A model generated the notes under the pieces. It was not told the DNA's origin. It did not search any database and saw only the letters and a program-made list of their open reading frames with translations. From Pectobacterium polonicum (GTDB lineage Bacteria > Pseudomonadota > Gammaproteobacteria > Enterobacterales > Enterobacteriaceae): a stretch of DNA of 64,000 bases. The stretch lies in the NCBI RefSeq assembly GCF_005497185.1, contig NZ_RJTN01000003.1:1-64000 (forward strand). The letters run 5' to 3'. Of the stretch, positions 9,091 to 17,873 are shown piece after piece. The stretch's first letter is position 1. Every line of letters begins with the position of its first letter. The position numbers were made by a program, and so were the translations under genes.

Positions 9091-10527
9091 CTATTTATCT
9101 TCATCATCCAGCGTCAATTCAAGCCGACGCGTATCGTGCAGCTGACGAAACCAACCAGCAGATTTTTTCGGTCTTCGCTGCCGATCCTGTTCCAGGTCGA
9201 TTTCGATCAATCCGTAGCGGTTTTTAAATGCGTTCATCGGCGAAACATTATCGGTAAACGCCCACAGCATGTAGCCGCGGCAGTTTGCCCCCTCTTCCTT
9301 CGCCTTCAACGTCCAGTAAAGGTGTTCAGCAATAAACGCGATGCGGTAATCGTCCTGAATCACGCCCGCGTCGTCTTTAAAGCGCGCTTCGTTCTCGATA
9401 CCGATACCATTTTCCGCCACAAACCACGGTGCATTGCCGTAGTCGCGCTCTATGCGTTTCGCCATGTCGTAAATGATTTTGGGATTGATCTCCCAGCCAC
9501 GGGAGGTGTTCATACGACGTCCCGGTAGCTCAAAATGCTCGTAGTAATAAGCCGGATGGAACGGGGTCTCCTTGTTCCATTCACGGCTAGGTGCTTTTAC
9601 CCGATGCGGGTAATACAGGTTGATTCCTACCTCATCGACCGTGTTGTCGCGAATGATCGCCAGCTCTTCTTCCGTGTAATCCCAGTTCACCTGATGCTGA
9701 GCCAGTAGCGCGATCAGTTCCGCCGGATATTCCCCTTTTAACGCCGGATCGAGGAAAACCCGGTTATAGAACAGATCGTAAAGGTGTGCCGCTTTCACAT
9801 CGTGCGCCGCACGGGATCGCGGATACGTGACTTCGGGATTGAGGATCACGCCAATCGATCCGCCGTCCAGGTCATACCCTTGTTGCCGAAACTGCTGCAC
9901 CACTTTTGCCGTCGCCAGATTCTTGTGGTGATTCCACTGCATCCACGTGTGCGTGTTCTGCTCATAAGGGTAGCGTAGCGCGTCCAGATAAACGCGCGCC
10001 TGCACCACAATTGGCTCATTGAAGGTAAACCAGCGCTTCACTTTTCCGGTATAGCGAGCGAAAACCGCATCGGCGTACAGCACAAACCATTCCACCACCT
10101 GCTTTGATGACCAGCCCTGATACTTCTCCAGCAGGCAGGCGGGCAGTTCGTAGTGTTCAAGGCAGATCATCGGTTCGATCCCCTGCCGGTGCATTTCATC
10201 CAGCAGATTGTCAATGTAGGCTGCGTACTCCTCGTCAACGATGCCTTTCTCATAATCCAACATGAAGCGTGACCAATTGATCGACGTACGATAGTGCGTC
10301 AGCCCCGCCAACTTCATCAGCGCGACATCTTCCCGATAGCGGTTAAAGAAGTCCGTCGCTTTCGCCGGGCCATACCCGTTATGCCAGACCTGACGATCCT
10401 GCTTGTACCAGAGATCCAGATAGGAATCCTGCCCTGCTTTCTTGCCGCTCCACCCTTCCGTTTGCCATGCCGATGCCGCCGCACCCAGAATAAAATCAGG
10501 TGGAATAGCCAGTGAAACCTTACTCAT
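9091..10527 (-). CDS. GH1 6-phospho-beta-glucosidase
   Basis: A 478-residue GH1 enzyme. The acid/base Glu171 is in TFNEP and the nucleophile Glu372 is in VAENG. The N-terminal strand FILGAAASAWQTEG and the active-site end YMLWAFTDNVSPMNAFKNRYGLIEID are typical. It hydrolyses the 6-phospho-beta-glucoside delivered by the PTS, giving glucose 6-phosphate and an aglycone or glucose. It lies between the IIC and IIB genes in one operon. The sequence is near AscB/BglA/BglB-type enzymes but I cannot assign one symbol. Confidence 0.93.
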   Translation of the reverse strand: MSKVSLAIPPDFILGAAASAWQTEGWSGKKAGQDSYLDLWYKQDRQVWHNGYGPAKATDFFNRYREDVALMKLAGLTHYRTSINWSRFMLDYEKGIVDEEYAAYIDNLLDEMHRQGIEPMICLEHYELPACLLEKYQGWSSKQVVEWFVLYADAVFARYTGKVKRWFTFNEPIVVQARVYLDALRYPYEQNTHTWMQWNHHKNLATAKVVQQFRQQGYDLDGGSIGVILNPEVTYPRSRAAHDVKAAHLYDLFYNRVFLDPALKGEYPAELIALLAQHQVNWDYTEEELAIIRDNTVDEVGINLYYPHRVKAPSREWNKETPFHPAYYYEHFELPGRRMNTSRGWEINPKIIYDMAKRIERDYGNAPWFVAENGIGIENEARFKDDAGVIQDDYRIAFIAEHLYWTLKAKEEGANCRGYMLWAFTDNVSPMNAFKNRYGLIEIDLEQDRQRRPKKSAGWFRQLHDTRRLELTLDDEDK

Positions 10528-10551
10528 GCGTTACCTCTCTTCTTGCCCGTT

Positions 10552-11889
10552 TCAGGCTTTTTCCGCTGCGGCCTGCTTTTCCGCTTCCAACTGCGCCAGT
10601 TCAGCACGACGGGACGCCACTTTGACAAACGGCAGATAGATCAGCATCGCAACGATGATGCACACAATCTGCGTCGCAACCGCCCCCATTGAGCCCGCCG
10701 TCGACAGCCAGGCGTTGATGATCGGCGGGGTCGTCCACGGCACCATCACCACGGCTTTGCCCGCAAAGCCCATACTGGTGGCGAAATAACCAATCGTACC
10801 GGTCACTAGCGGCGTGATAATGAAGGGAATAGCCAGAATCGGGTTGAGCATAATCGGCATACCAAAAATCACCGGCTCATTAATATTGAACACGCTGGGG
10901 CCGAAAGAGATTTTGGCAATCTCTTTCATCTCTTTGCGTTTAGACGCAATCATCACCGCCAGCAGCAGGCCAATGGTCAGGCCGGAACCGCCGATGCTCA
11001 TGTACACATCCCAGAACGGCATAGTGATAATGTTCGGTATCTCATGCCCCTGTTCGAACGCGGTCATGTTGACGGCAATCGCCCCCAGCAATAGCGGTTC
11101 ACGAATTGGTTTAATCATCTGGTTGCCGTGAATCCCGATCACCCAGAACAGCTGAGCGACAAACATCAGCACCAGCAAACCGGGCAGGCTTTGCACTACG
11201 GATTCCAGCGGCTGCTGTACGACTTTATAAACGGCATCATACAGATACATACCCGTCACGCGGTGAAACACAAACCCAAAGGTGGCAATCGCAACCACCG
11301 TGATGATGGAAGGAAATAGCGCGGAAAAAGAGGCGGCGACGTTGGGCGGCACGCTGTCCGGCATTTTAATCTGCAACCGATCAATATTTTGCAGCTTGGT
11401 ATACATCTCGACCGACAGGATGGCGATGAACATCCCCAGAAACAGGCTTTTGGTATCAGAGAACTGCTTCGCCAGCACGTCTTTCACCACCATCATCTGC
11501 CCGTTGACGGCCATTTCGATCGTGGTTGGCGTGACGGCAATAAAACAAATCACCGCCAACAAGCCGGGAAACAGCCCGCGTGAACCGTTAATTTTCCCAA
11601 GTTCGATACCAATCAGGAAGACGGCACCGATAGTCAGAAAGCTGAGCGTGGCGTAGTTAATGCCGCTCATAATCGGTTTAAGTTCCGCCAGAAATGAAAA
11701 CATGGAAAAACTGGCCAGACCATTTTTCGGGTCCATTACCATATTGGAAATCAGAACGGAAAACGCCCCGACGATAATGACTGGCATCAGCGTAATAAAG
11801 GATGCCTTAATCGCCATAATGTAACGCAGGCTATTAAACTTATTGGCAAAGGAGCCCAATGAATCAATCAGTTGGTCCTTAAATGACAT
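10552..11889 (-). CDS. PTS lactose/cellobiose family IIC permease
   Basis: A 445-residue integral membrane IIC. It starts MSFKDQLIDSLGSFANKFNSLRYIMAIKASF, has about ten hydrophobic segments, and carries the family signature around FNINEPVIFGMPIMLNP (substrate-binding glutamate in NEPVIFG). It ends in a charged cytoplasmic tail. It is the first gene of the leftward operon IIC - GH1 - IIB - gntR - GNAT. Its promoter shares the region 11890-12142 with the divergent IIA gene. Confidence 0.93.
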   Translation of the reverse strand: MSFKDQLIDSLGSFANKFNSLRYIMAIKASFITLMPVIIVGAFSVLISNMVMDPKNGLASFSMFSFLAELKPIMSGINYATLSFLTIGAVFLIGIELGKINGSRGLFPGLLAVICFIAVTPTTIEMAVNGQMMVVKDVLAKQFSDTKSLFLGMFIAILSVEMYTKLQNIDRLQIKMPDSVPPNVAASFSALFPSIITVVAIATFGFVFHRVTGMYLYDAVYKVVQQPLESVVQSLPGLLVLMFVAQLFWVIGIHGNQMIKPIREPLLLGAIAVNMTAFEQGHEIPNIITMPFWDVYMSIGGSGLTIGLLLAVMIASKRKEMKEIAKISFGPSVFNINEPVIFGMPIMLNPILAIPFIITPLVTGTIGYFATSMGFAGKAVVMVPWTTPPIINAWLSTAGSMGAVATQIVCIIVAMLIYLPFVKVASRRAELAQLEAEKQAAAEKA

Positions 11890-11983
11890 AACACCACCTC
11901 TTTGATCATCATATTGTTATATCGCGTGTAACACGCGGGATGGCCGTTACGCGCAGGGTAAATGCAGGTACCGCGCTTTCGCG

Positions 11984-11995
11984 TTTGGCATACCA
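11984..11995. promoter_or_regulatory. putative operator, copy 1
   Basis: TTTGGCATACCA, a near-palindrome (TGGnATnCCA). An identical copy lies exactly 95 bp to the right at 12079. The pair frames the divergent IIC/IIA promoter region, and the nearby LacI-family gene is the obvious candidate ligand. Confidence 0.5.
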
Positions 11996-12045
11996 AAAAT
12001 CAACCATAATGAATTATTTTTCTGTGACACGATTCTCACAAGACA

Positions 12046-12063
12046 ATATTGGAATTCCAATAT
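12046..12063. promoter_or_regulatory. 18-bp perfect palindrome in divergent PTS promoter
   Basis: ATATTGGAATTCCAATAT is its own reverse complement. It sits between the two TTTGGCATACCA copies and may be a second regulator site or part of the promoter. No function can be assigned. Confidence 0.45.
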
Positions 12064-12078
12064 GATGAAAATGTGATT

Positions 12079-12090
12079 TTTGGCATACCA
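12079..12090. promoter_or_regulatory. putative operator, copy 2
   Basis: TTTGGCATACCA again, identical to the copy at 11984 and 53 bases before the IIA start codon. A 95-bp spacing is close to nine helical turns, which would suit looping by a tetrameric LacI-type repressor (inference). Confidence 0.5.
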
Positions 12091-12142
12091 TAAATTCTCA
12101 GCCCGCTTAGGCTGTTTTCCTGACAGCGATAAGGAAACCACG

Positions 12143-12487
12143 ATGAAAGACACAGAGAACCTCCCTGCATTTGATATGGAACAAACCGTGATGGAACTGC
12201 TGATCAACGCGGGTGAAGCGCGATCAAACGCCATGATGGCCATTCAGGCCTCACGCCAGCGAGAGTGGCAACAGGCGGACGATCTGCTCGCCGCGTCACA
12301 AGAAGCGGCTCGTGCCGCTCACCGCGTGCAAACACGGCTGATCGGTTTGGATGAAGGAGAAGGAAAGGTGCCCGTCAATCTGATCATGGTGCATGCGCAG
12401 GATCATCTGATGACTGCCATGCTCTGCCGGGATTTGGCGGAAGAGATTGTCTTGCTACGCCGTGAAATGGCTGCATCACAAAATTAA
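12143..12487 (+). CDS. PTS lactose/cellobiose family IIA component
   Basis: A 114-residue helical IIA of the Lac/Chb family. The phosphorylated His84 and metal-binding Asp87 lie in MVHAQDHLM, as in ChbA. The frame is open from 12080, but the ATG at 12143 has an AAGGA ribosome site 8 bases upstream and matches the family length. It is transcribed away from its IIC and IIB partners, with the LacI-type regulator gene next on the same strand. Confidence 0.93.
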   Translation: MKDTENLPAFDMEQTVMELLINAGEARSNAMMAIQASRQREWQQADDLLAASQEAARAAHRVQTRLIGLDEGEGKVPVNLIMVHAQDHLMTAMLCRDLAEEIVLLRREMAASQN

Positions 12488-12607
12488 CAAAATCTGATTG
12501 AGAAACGAACATCAGGCGTTAAATCCGGCAATATGCCTGTGGTAATATGTCGTAACAAGGATGGATAGGCGCTTCAGCCCGTCATCATACTCAATTAAGG
12601 TGCAGCG

Positions 12608-13621
12608 ATGAAAACCATGCTTGAGGTGGCGAAGCGCGCAGGCGTGTCTAAAGCGACGGTATCCAGAGTGCTAAACGGCACCGGTCAGGTCAAACAGGCA
12701 ACACGCGATGCCGTATTTCAGGCGATGGATGAACTCGGCTACCGTCCTAATTTTCTAGCGCGTTCTCTGGCTCGCCGTACCTCAAACAGCATTGGTCTCG
12801 TTATCTCCAATTTTGACGGTCCCTATTTTGGCCGTCTGCTGCGCCGTGCGACGGATATCGCGGAAAACCACGGTAAACACCTCATCGTGACCGACGGACA
12901 CGATACGCCGGAAGATGAACAGAGTGCGGTGCAACTTCTGTCTGACAGGCAATGCGACGCGATTATTCTCTATACCCGCTATATGTCCGAAGCGGACCTC
13001 ATGACGCTGCTGAATACGCTGACCATTCCGATGATCGTGATGAATCGCGATCTGCCGCAGGCGCGGGAGCGCTGCATTTTCTTCCGCCAGCAGCAGGCCG
13101 CATTTGACGTGGTAAATTACCTGATCGAACAAGGTCACCGTGAGATCGCCTGCATCACCGCACCGATGCAAACGCCGACAGCACGGGCACGGCTCGCAGG
13201 CTATCAGCAAGCCTTAATCGCCCACCAGATCGACGTTGACCCGCGTAGGGTGGCACATGGAACTAGCCTGGTTGCCAGCGGCTATCAGGCTGCACAGCAG
13301 TTGCTGAATAACGGCATCAGCTTTAGTGCGCTGTTTGTCAGCAACGATCACATGGCGATTGGCGCAATGAAAGCGCTGTACGAAGCGGGGAAAAGATTGC
13401 CGCAGGATGTCTCCATTTTCGGCTTTGACGATGAACCCTGCGCAACCTACCTGCACCCTTCACTTTCTACCGTTTACATGCCGATCGAAGAAATGGCCGC
13501 CACCGCGATTACGCAAGTACTGGATCTGATTGCAGGCAAAGACGTTAAACCACTGCAACCTTTTACTGGCGAACTGAAGCTACGTGAGTCGGTACAGAAA
13601 GGGCCGTACTTTACCGTGTAA
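12608..13621 (+). CDS. LacI-family regulator, AscG-like
   Basis: A 337-residue LacI/GalR regulator. The helix-turn-helix MLEVAKRAGVSKATVSRVLNGTG is almost the same as in AscG, followed by a hinge helix (FLARSLARRTS) and a periplasmic-binding-type effector domain (IGLVISNFDGPYFG, FSALFVSNDHMAIGAMKALYEAG, DVSIFGFDDEP). An AAGGTG ribosome site lies 7 bases before the ATG. It is probably the beta-glucoside-responsive repressor of the adjacent divergent PTS genes. The paired TTTGGCATACCA sites at 11984 and 12079 are its best candidate operators. Confidence 0.9.
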   Translation: MKTMLEVAKRAGVSKATVSRVLNGTGQVKQATRDAVFQAMDELGYRPNFLARSLARRTSNSIGLVISNFDGPYFGRLLRRATDIAENHGKHLIVTDGHDTPEDEQSAVQLLSDRQCDAIILYTRYMSEADLMTLLNTLTIPMIVMNRDLPQARERCIFFRQQQAAFDVVNYLIEQGHREIACITAPMQTPTARARLAGYQQALIAHQIDVDPRRVAHGTSLVASGYQAAQQLLNNGISFSALFVSNDHMAIGAMKALYEAGKRLPQDVSIFGFDDEPCATYLHPSLSTVYMPIEEMAATAITQVLDLIAGKDVKPLQPFTGELKLRESVQKGPYFTV

Positions 13622-13681
13622 TAGTATCGGCTCAGACACTTCAGCACGTCATTACCATAGTGAACGTTCCCGTTTCACGCT

Positions 13682-14836
13682 TTAGTCATCGTCCAGCTGT
13701 ACCGCGACGTAAAGCAAAAAACGATCGTCAAAATTTGCCAGATTGAGTCCTGTCAGTTCAGAAATACGCCGCAGTCGGTATTCCAGCGTATTTTTATGAA
13801 TATAGAGTGCATTCGCGGTGACAGCGGCCTGTAAATTATGCCTGAACCAGGTATGCAGCGTTTTTCTGAATACCCCATTGTTATCCATCGCTTTGAGACG
13901 CCGTAGTGGACGTACCAGTTCGTTGGCCTGCCATCCTCCACGTAGGCTATCAAGCAGGACAGGTAACTCCATATCCTGATAGCAGTAGCATGGTGTTTCT
14001 GGCATGCGCTGCTTACCCACTTTCATGGTCGTTTTTGCCGTATGGTATGAACGTTCAACACCGCCGTCACCGGGGAAAAAGTTGCCTAATGCCAGACGTA
14101 CACGCAGAGAACTTCCTTCTTGCAGCCGATGATATAATTTCTCCATCCGCCGTTTATGTTCTTCAGGTTCCCACCGTTCAGCATGGATAAACGCAGGCTT
14201 AAGTACCACCATCTCCGTCAGAGAGACTATCGCCATCAGGTCGTCTTTATCGGTTTCCATCAACAGTGACTGCAATTGCTGGAGTTCTGTCATCGCGGTG
14301 CTGACCCCCAGTTGCCCGCTGTCCAATTCAACAACCATCGCAATCCGAGGCTTTTGCAGATCGACCCCTAATCGCTGCGCCCATTCGCACTGTGTGGCTG
14401 AATAGGCAGAACTGCGCACCAGACTGAGTACCAACTCTTCTCGCAAACGGCTATTTTGTGCCAGTAGTTGGAGTAATCGCGCCTGTTCCAGCATCATTTC
14501 CGCCGTCATACAGACCAATTCGCCATACTGACGCAACCTCGTCGGCGTCCCCGTTAGCCCGATCACGCCGACAATATTCCCATTCAAGCGTAGCGGCAGA
14601 TTAACACCAGGCCTGACACCCTGTAGCATGTGCACGGATGCGTCATCAATATTAACAATGCGTTCCTGCGTGAGCGCTAACAGTGCACCTTCATGTATTT
14701 CGCCAACACGCTCCTTATCACCACTACCGATAATTCGCCCTCGTGCATCCATGACATTCACATTGCAATCAATAATCTGCATTGTCCTCGTCACAATAGA
14801 GCACGCCAATTTATCATCAAAATCATAGTCAGCCAT
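13682..14836 (-). CDS. cdaR: sugar-diacid transcriptional regulator CdaR
   Basis: A 384-residue protein, very close to E. coli CdaR (385). The N-terminal sugar-diacid recognition domain includes MQIIDCNVNVMDARGRIIGSG, EGALLAL and LPLRLNGNIVGVIGLTG. The C-terminal PucR-type HTH includes LRRLKAMDNNG, HKNTLEYRLRRISELTGL and LDDD at the end. CdaR activates glucarate, galactarate and glycerate genes in E. coli. Here it sits next to gntP-type permease and glycerate kinase genes, which are logical targets. It has its own upstream region of 325 bases. Confidence 0.95.
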   Translation of the reverse strand: MADYDFDDKLACSIVTRTMQIIDCNVNVMDARGRIIGSGDKERVGEIHEGALLALTQERIVNIDDASVHMLQGVRPGVNLPLRLNGNIVGVIGLTGTPTRLRQYGELVCMTAEMMLEQARLLQLLAQNSRLREELVLSLVRSSAYSATQCEWAQRLGVDLQKPRIAMVVELDSGQLGVSTAMTELQQLQSLLMETDKDDLMAIVSLTEMVVLKPAFIHAERWEPEEHKRRMEKLYHRLQEGSSLRVRLALGNFFPGDGGVERSYHTAKTTMKVGKQRMPETPCYCYQDMELPVLLDSLRGGWQANELVRPLRRLKAMDNNGVFRKTLHTWFRHNLQAAVTANALYIHKNTLEYRLRRISELTGLNLANFDDRFLLYVAVQLDDD

Positions 14837-15161
14837 AAATTACCCCCGGCGTAGGTGGCATAAAATATAACGTGAAAATTAAGTTTTCATTTAATATCTA
14901 TTTATCGTCATCACATTTCACGTTAATAAAACCACGCCAATCATTATTATAAAAAAGGAAAAAGCCACTCATTGTTTCCCGACGGGAGTGAAAATCAACT
15001 TTAATTAGTTAAATTAGCTGTTAGCAATTATTTATTATCGTCAACATAAAAAACCAAATAAAACCATCAATAAAAATGAATTAAAAGGTATTTTATACCT
15101 GAAATAATTAACATTTCAGGTACATAATCAATGTATCTTTAATTTAACAAATGACGATATA
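14837..15161. other. AT-rich intergenic region, pyk to cdaR
   Basis: This 325-base stretch is strongly AT-rich and contains no ORF worth calling. It must carry the cdaR promoter and the end of the pyk transcript. The only clear structure is the hairpin at 15096-15122. Confidence 0.5.
15096..15122 (-). terminator. hairpin downstream of pyk
   Basis: Ten-base perfect arms TACCTGAAAT and ATTTCAGGTA surround a 7-base loop, 40 bases after the pyk stop on the minus strand. The following sequence is AT-rich but is not a clean T run, so termination is probable rather than certain. Confidence 0.5.
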
Positions 15162-16604
15162 TTAGGAGACCCGCATGATACGGCAAGTATTTGAGCTACC
15201 AACCAGACTCATTTGATCGCCCTGGGTAAGCAGCACTAAATCTCCAGACGCCAGATAACCTTTTTCACGCAATAACGTAATGGCATCATGCGCAGCCGCA
15301 ACCCCCTCGGCTTTGCTAGCAAAAAATAGCGGTGTTACACCACGATAGAGTGCCGCGAGATTCAGCGTCTTCTCATGACGGGACAGCGCAAAAATCGGTA
15401 AGCCCGACGTAATACGTGAGGTCATCCGTGCAGTGCGCCCGGATTCGGTCATGGTGACAATCGCTTTTACACCTTTGAGGTGGTTTGCTGCATACATGGC
15501 CGACATAGCGATTGTTTCTTCAACATTATCGAACTCAACGTCAAGCCGGTGCTTAGACACGGTGACCTTAGGCTCTTTTTCCGCTCCCAGACACACTTTC
15601 GCCATCGCGATGACCGTTTCTTCCGGGTAGCTCCCCGCGGCGGTTTCTGCCGACAGCATGACGGCATCAGTACCATCCAGCACGGCATTCGCGACATCCA
15701 TCACTTCAGCACGCGTTGGCATCGGGCTGGCAATCATCGACTCCATCATTTGCGTCGCCGTAATCACAACGCGATTAAGACGACGAGCTCGTTGGATCAG
15801 CGCTTTCTGCACGCCGACCAGCGCGGCATCACCAATCTCTACTCCCAGATCGCCACGCGCTACCATTACCACATCAGATGCCAGAATGATGTCATCCATG
15901 CATTCCGGCGTAGCAACCGCCTCAGCCCGTTCAACCTTCGCCACAATGGCGGCCTGACAACCCGCCTCACGCGCCAGTTGGCGAGCATAACGGAGATCGT
16001 CACCATTACGTGGGAATGACACGGCCAGAAAATCGACGTTAATCTTGGCGGCAACCAAAATATCGGCTTTATCTTTCTCGGTCAGAGCATCAGCAGATAA
16101 CCCACCGCCCAGTTTGTTAACCCCTTTATTATTGGATAAGACACCGCCGACGGTAACGAGAGTGGTAATTTTTTCATCTGCCACGCCCATGACTTTTAAC
16201 TGAACGCGACCATCATCCAGCAGCAAAATATCGCCGGGTACAACATCGTTTGGCAGGTTTTTATAATCGATACCAACCTGATGATTATCACCTAGCCCTC
16301 TTTCCAGGCGGGCATCAAGAATAAACGTATCGCCAACATTCAAAAAAACCTTACCCTCTTTGAACGTTGACACTCTGATTTTAGGCCCCTGTAAATCCCC
16401 TAAAATCGCCACGTGTTTATCAAGTTTACGTGCAATATTACGAATTTTTTCGGCGCGAATAATATGATCGTCCGATGTCCCATGGGAAAAATTAAATCGA
16501 ACAACATTTACGCCCGCTCTAATGATTTTTTCCAGATTATCATCACGATCGGTGGCTGGCCCCAGTGTTGCAACAATTTTTGTTCTTCTTAAAAACGCAG
16601 TCAT
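15162..16604 (-). CDS. pyruvate kinase, PykA type (second copy candidate)
   Basis: A 480-residue enzyme, the same length as E. coli PykA and similar throughout: [74 protein letters not shown], and the C-terminal allosteric region. It converts PEP and ADP to pyruvate and ATP. The frame extends to 16682, but the ATG at 16604 has AGGA 6 bases upstream and matches the family start. It is the third gene of a permease - glycerate kinase - pyk unit. Enterobacteria normally carry pykA elsewhere, so this is probably a dedicated paralogue; the rest of the genome is not visible. Confidence 0.92.
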   Translation of the reverse strand: MTAFLRRTKIVATLGPATDRDDNLEKIIRAGVNVVRFNFSHGTSDDHIIRAEKIRNIARKLDKHVAILGDLQGPKIRVSTFKEGKVFLNVGDTFILDARLERGLGDNHQVGIDYKNLPNDVVPGDILLLDDGRVQLKVMGVADEKITTLVTVGGVLSNNKGVNKLGGGLSADALTEKDKADILVAAKINVDFLAVSFPRNGDDLRYARQLAREAGCQAAIVAKVERAEAVATPECMDDIILASDVVMVARGDLGVEIGDAALVGVQKALIQRARRLNRVVITATQMMESMIASPMPTRAEVMDVANAVLDGTDAVMLSAETAAGSYPEETVIAMAKVCLGAEKEPKVTVSKHRLDVEFDNVEETIAMSAMYAANHLKGVKAIVTMTESGRTARMTSRITSGLPIFALSRHEKTLNLAALYRGVTPLFFASKAEGVAAAHDAITLLREKGYLASGDLVLLTQGDQMSLVGSSNTCRIMRVS

Positions 16605-16703
16605 TTTTCTTCCTGTTTTTATTCTAAAAAACGATGCCATGTATCTCTCCGGCATACAAAAATGGCAAGCAATCCTCTGCAAGAATAATGTCGAAAATAT
16701 GGA

Positions 16704-17861
16704 CTAATGATGGATAGAGGTCGCCTTAATTAACCGTCCAATATTTTCACAGGCGCGCTCCATATTTAACGCCCCTTCTTTTAATAAACCATCGATACTT
16801 TTTGCATGGGGAATAATACCGAAGATGGCATCAATACCTTCCTGATAGAGATCTTCAACACCGCTCCCTACACAGCCAGATACCGCAATCACCGGGACGC
16901 TATTTTCCTTCGCCGTTCTTGCCACGCCGTAGGGAGTTTTACCAAATTTGGTCTGGCTATCAATGCGCCCTTCCCCCGTAAAACAGAAATCGGCTTCAGA
17001 CAATTTTTCCCTCAGCCCGCTGTACTCAATCACAATCTCAATGCCTTTTTGCAGCGTGCAATCGGTAAACGCCATCAGGCCTGCGCCCAATCCCCCTGCC
17101 GCTCCCGCGCCGGGCTGGCTGGCAATATCTTTACCCAACTGCGCTTTAATAAGATTGGCATAGTGAGACAGATTGCCGTCGAGCATACTCACCATTTCTG
17201 GTGTTGCTCCCTTTTGCGGCCCAAAAATATGTGAGGCACCATTTTCACCACAAAGTGGGTTAGTCACATCACACGCCACCAGAATATCGATGTTAGCCAG
17301 ACGTTCATCAATGCCTGAAATATCAATATGATGCAGTCTTCCTAAGGCTCCACCACCACGGCTTAACCGTTCACCGGCCTCATCATAGAATTTCACACCC
17401 AGTGCTTCTGCCATCCCTGCGCCACCGTCATTCGTTGCGCTACCACCGATGCCCAGAATGATCTTTTTGATCCCCTTATCCAGACAGGCACGAATCAACT
17501 GACCGGTGCCGTAAGTCGTCGTGATCAAAGGGTTTTTGGTGTCCTGATTAACATGGTGAATACCGCTGGCAGAGGCCATTTCAATCACGGCAATGTCACC
17601 GTCGCCCATCACACCATAGGTTGCTTCAACCAGCTCGCCCAATGGACCCACCACCGTTTGCTGGAAAATCTGGCCCTGTGTCGCATCAATCAATGATTGC
17701 ACGGTGCCTTCACCGCCATCTGCCATGGGTACGTGAATATACGTCGCTTCAGGGAATATCTTTTTCAGACCTTTTTCCATGGCAATACACACTTCTTTTG
17801 CCGTCATGCTTTCCTTGAAGGAGTCCGGTGCCAAAACAAACGTTTCCTTTTTCATGCTCAT
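16704..17861 (-). CDS. garK: glycerate 2-kinase, GarK/GlxK family
   Basis: A 385-residue type I glycerate kinase. It shows FVLAPDSFKESMTAKEVC, VPMADGGEGTVQSL, GIGGSATNDGGAGMAEALG, VACDVTNPLCGENGAS, PGAGAAGGLGAGLMAF and TGEGRIDSQTKFGKTP, all family signatures. The family phosphorylates D-glycerate to 2-phosphoglycerate. It lies between the GntP-type permease (12-base gap) and pyruvate kinase, so imported glycerate could run to pyruvate with only enolase supplied elsewhere. The start may be the second ATG at 17855. The choice of garK over glxK is by context with cdaR. Confidence 0.9.
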   Translation of the reverse strand: MSMKKETFVLAPDSFKESMTAKEVCIAMEKGLKKIFPEATYIHVPMADGGEGTVQSLIDATQGQIFQQTVVGPLGELVEATYGVMGDGDIAVIEMASASGIHHVNQDTKNPLITTTYGTGQLIRACLDKGIKKIILGIGGSATNDGGAGMAEALGVKFYDEAGERLSRGGGALGRLHHIDISGIDERLANIDILVACDVTNPLCGENGASHIFGPQKGATPEMVSMLDGNLSHYANLIKAQLGKDIASQPGAGAAGGLGAGLMAFTDCTLQKGIEIVIEYSGLREKLSEADFCFTGEGRIDSQTKFGKTPYGVARTAKENSVPVIAVSGCVGSGVEDLYQEGIDAIFGIIPHAKSIDGLLKEGALNMERACENIGRLIKATSIHH

Positions 17862-17873
17862 TATCTCGCTACC

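Noticed and set aside
12022-12039. CRP-like TGTGACACGATTCTCACA between the PTS genes
   Set aside because: The half-sites are separated by 8 bases instead of 6, so it does not meet the CRP geometry.
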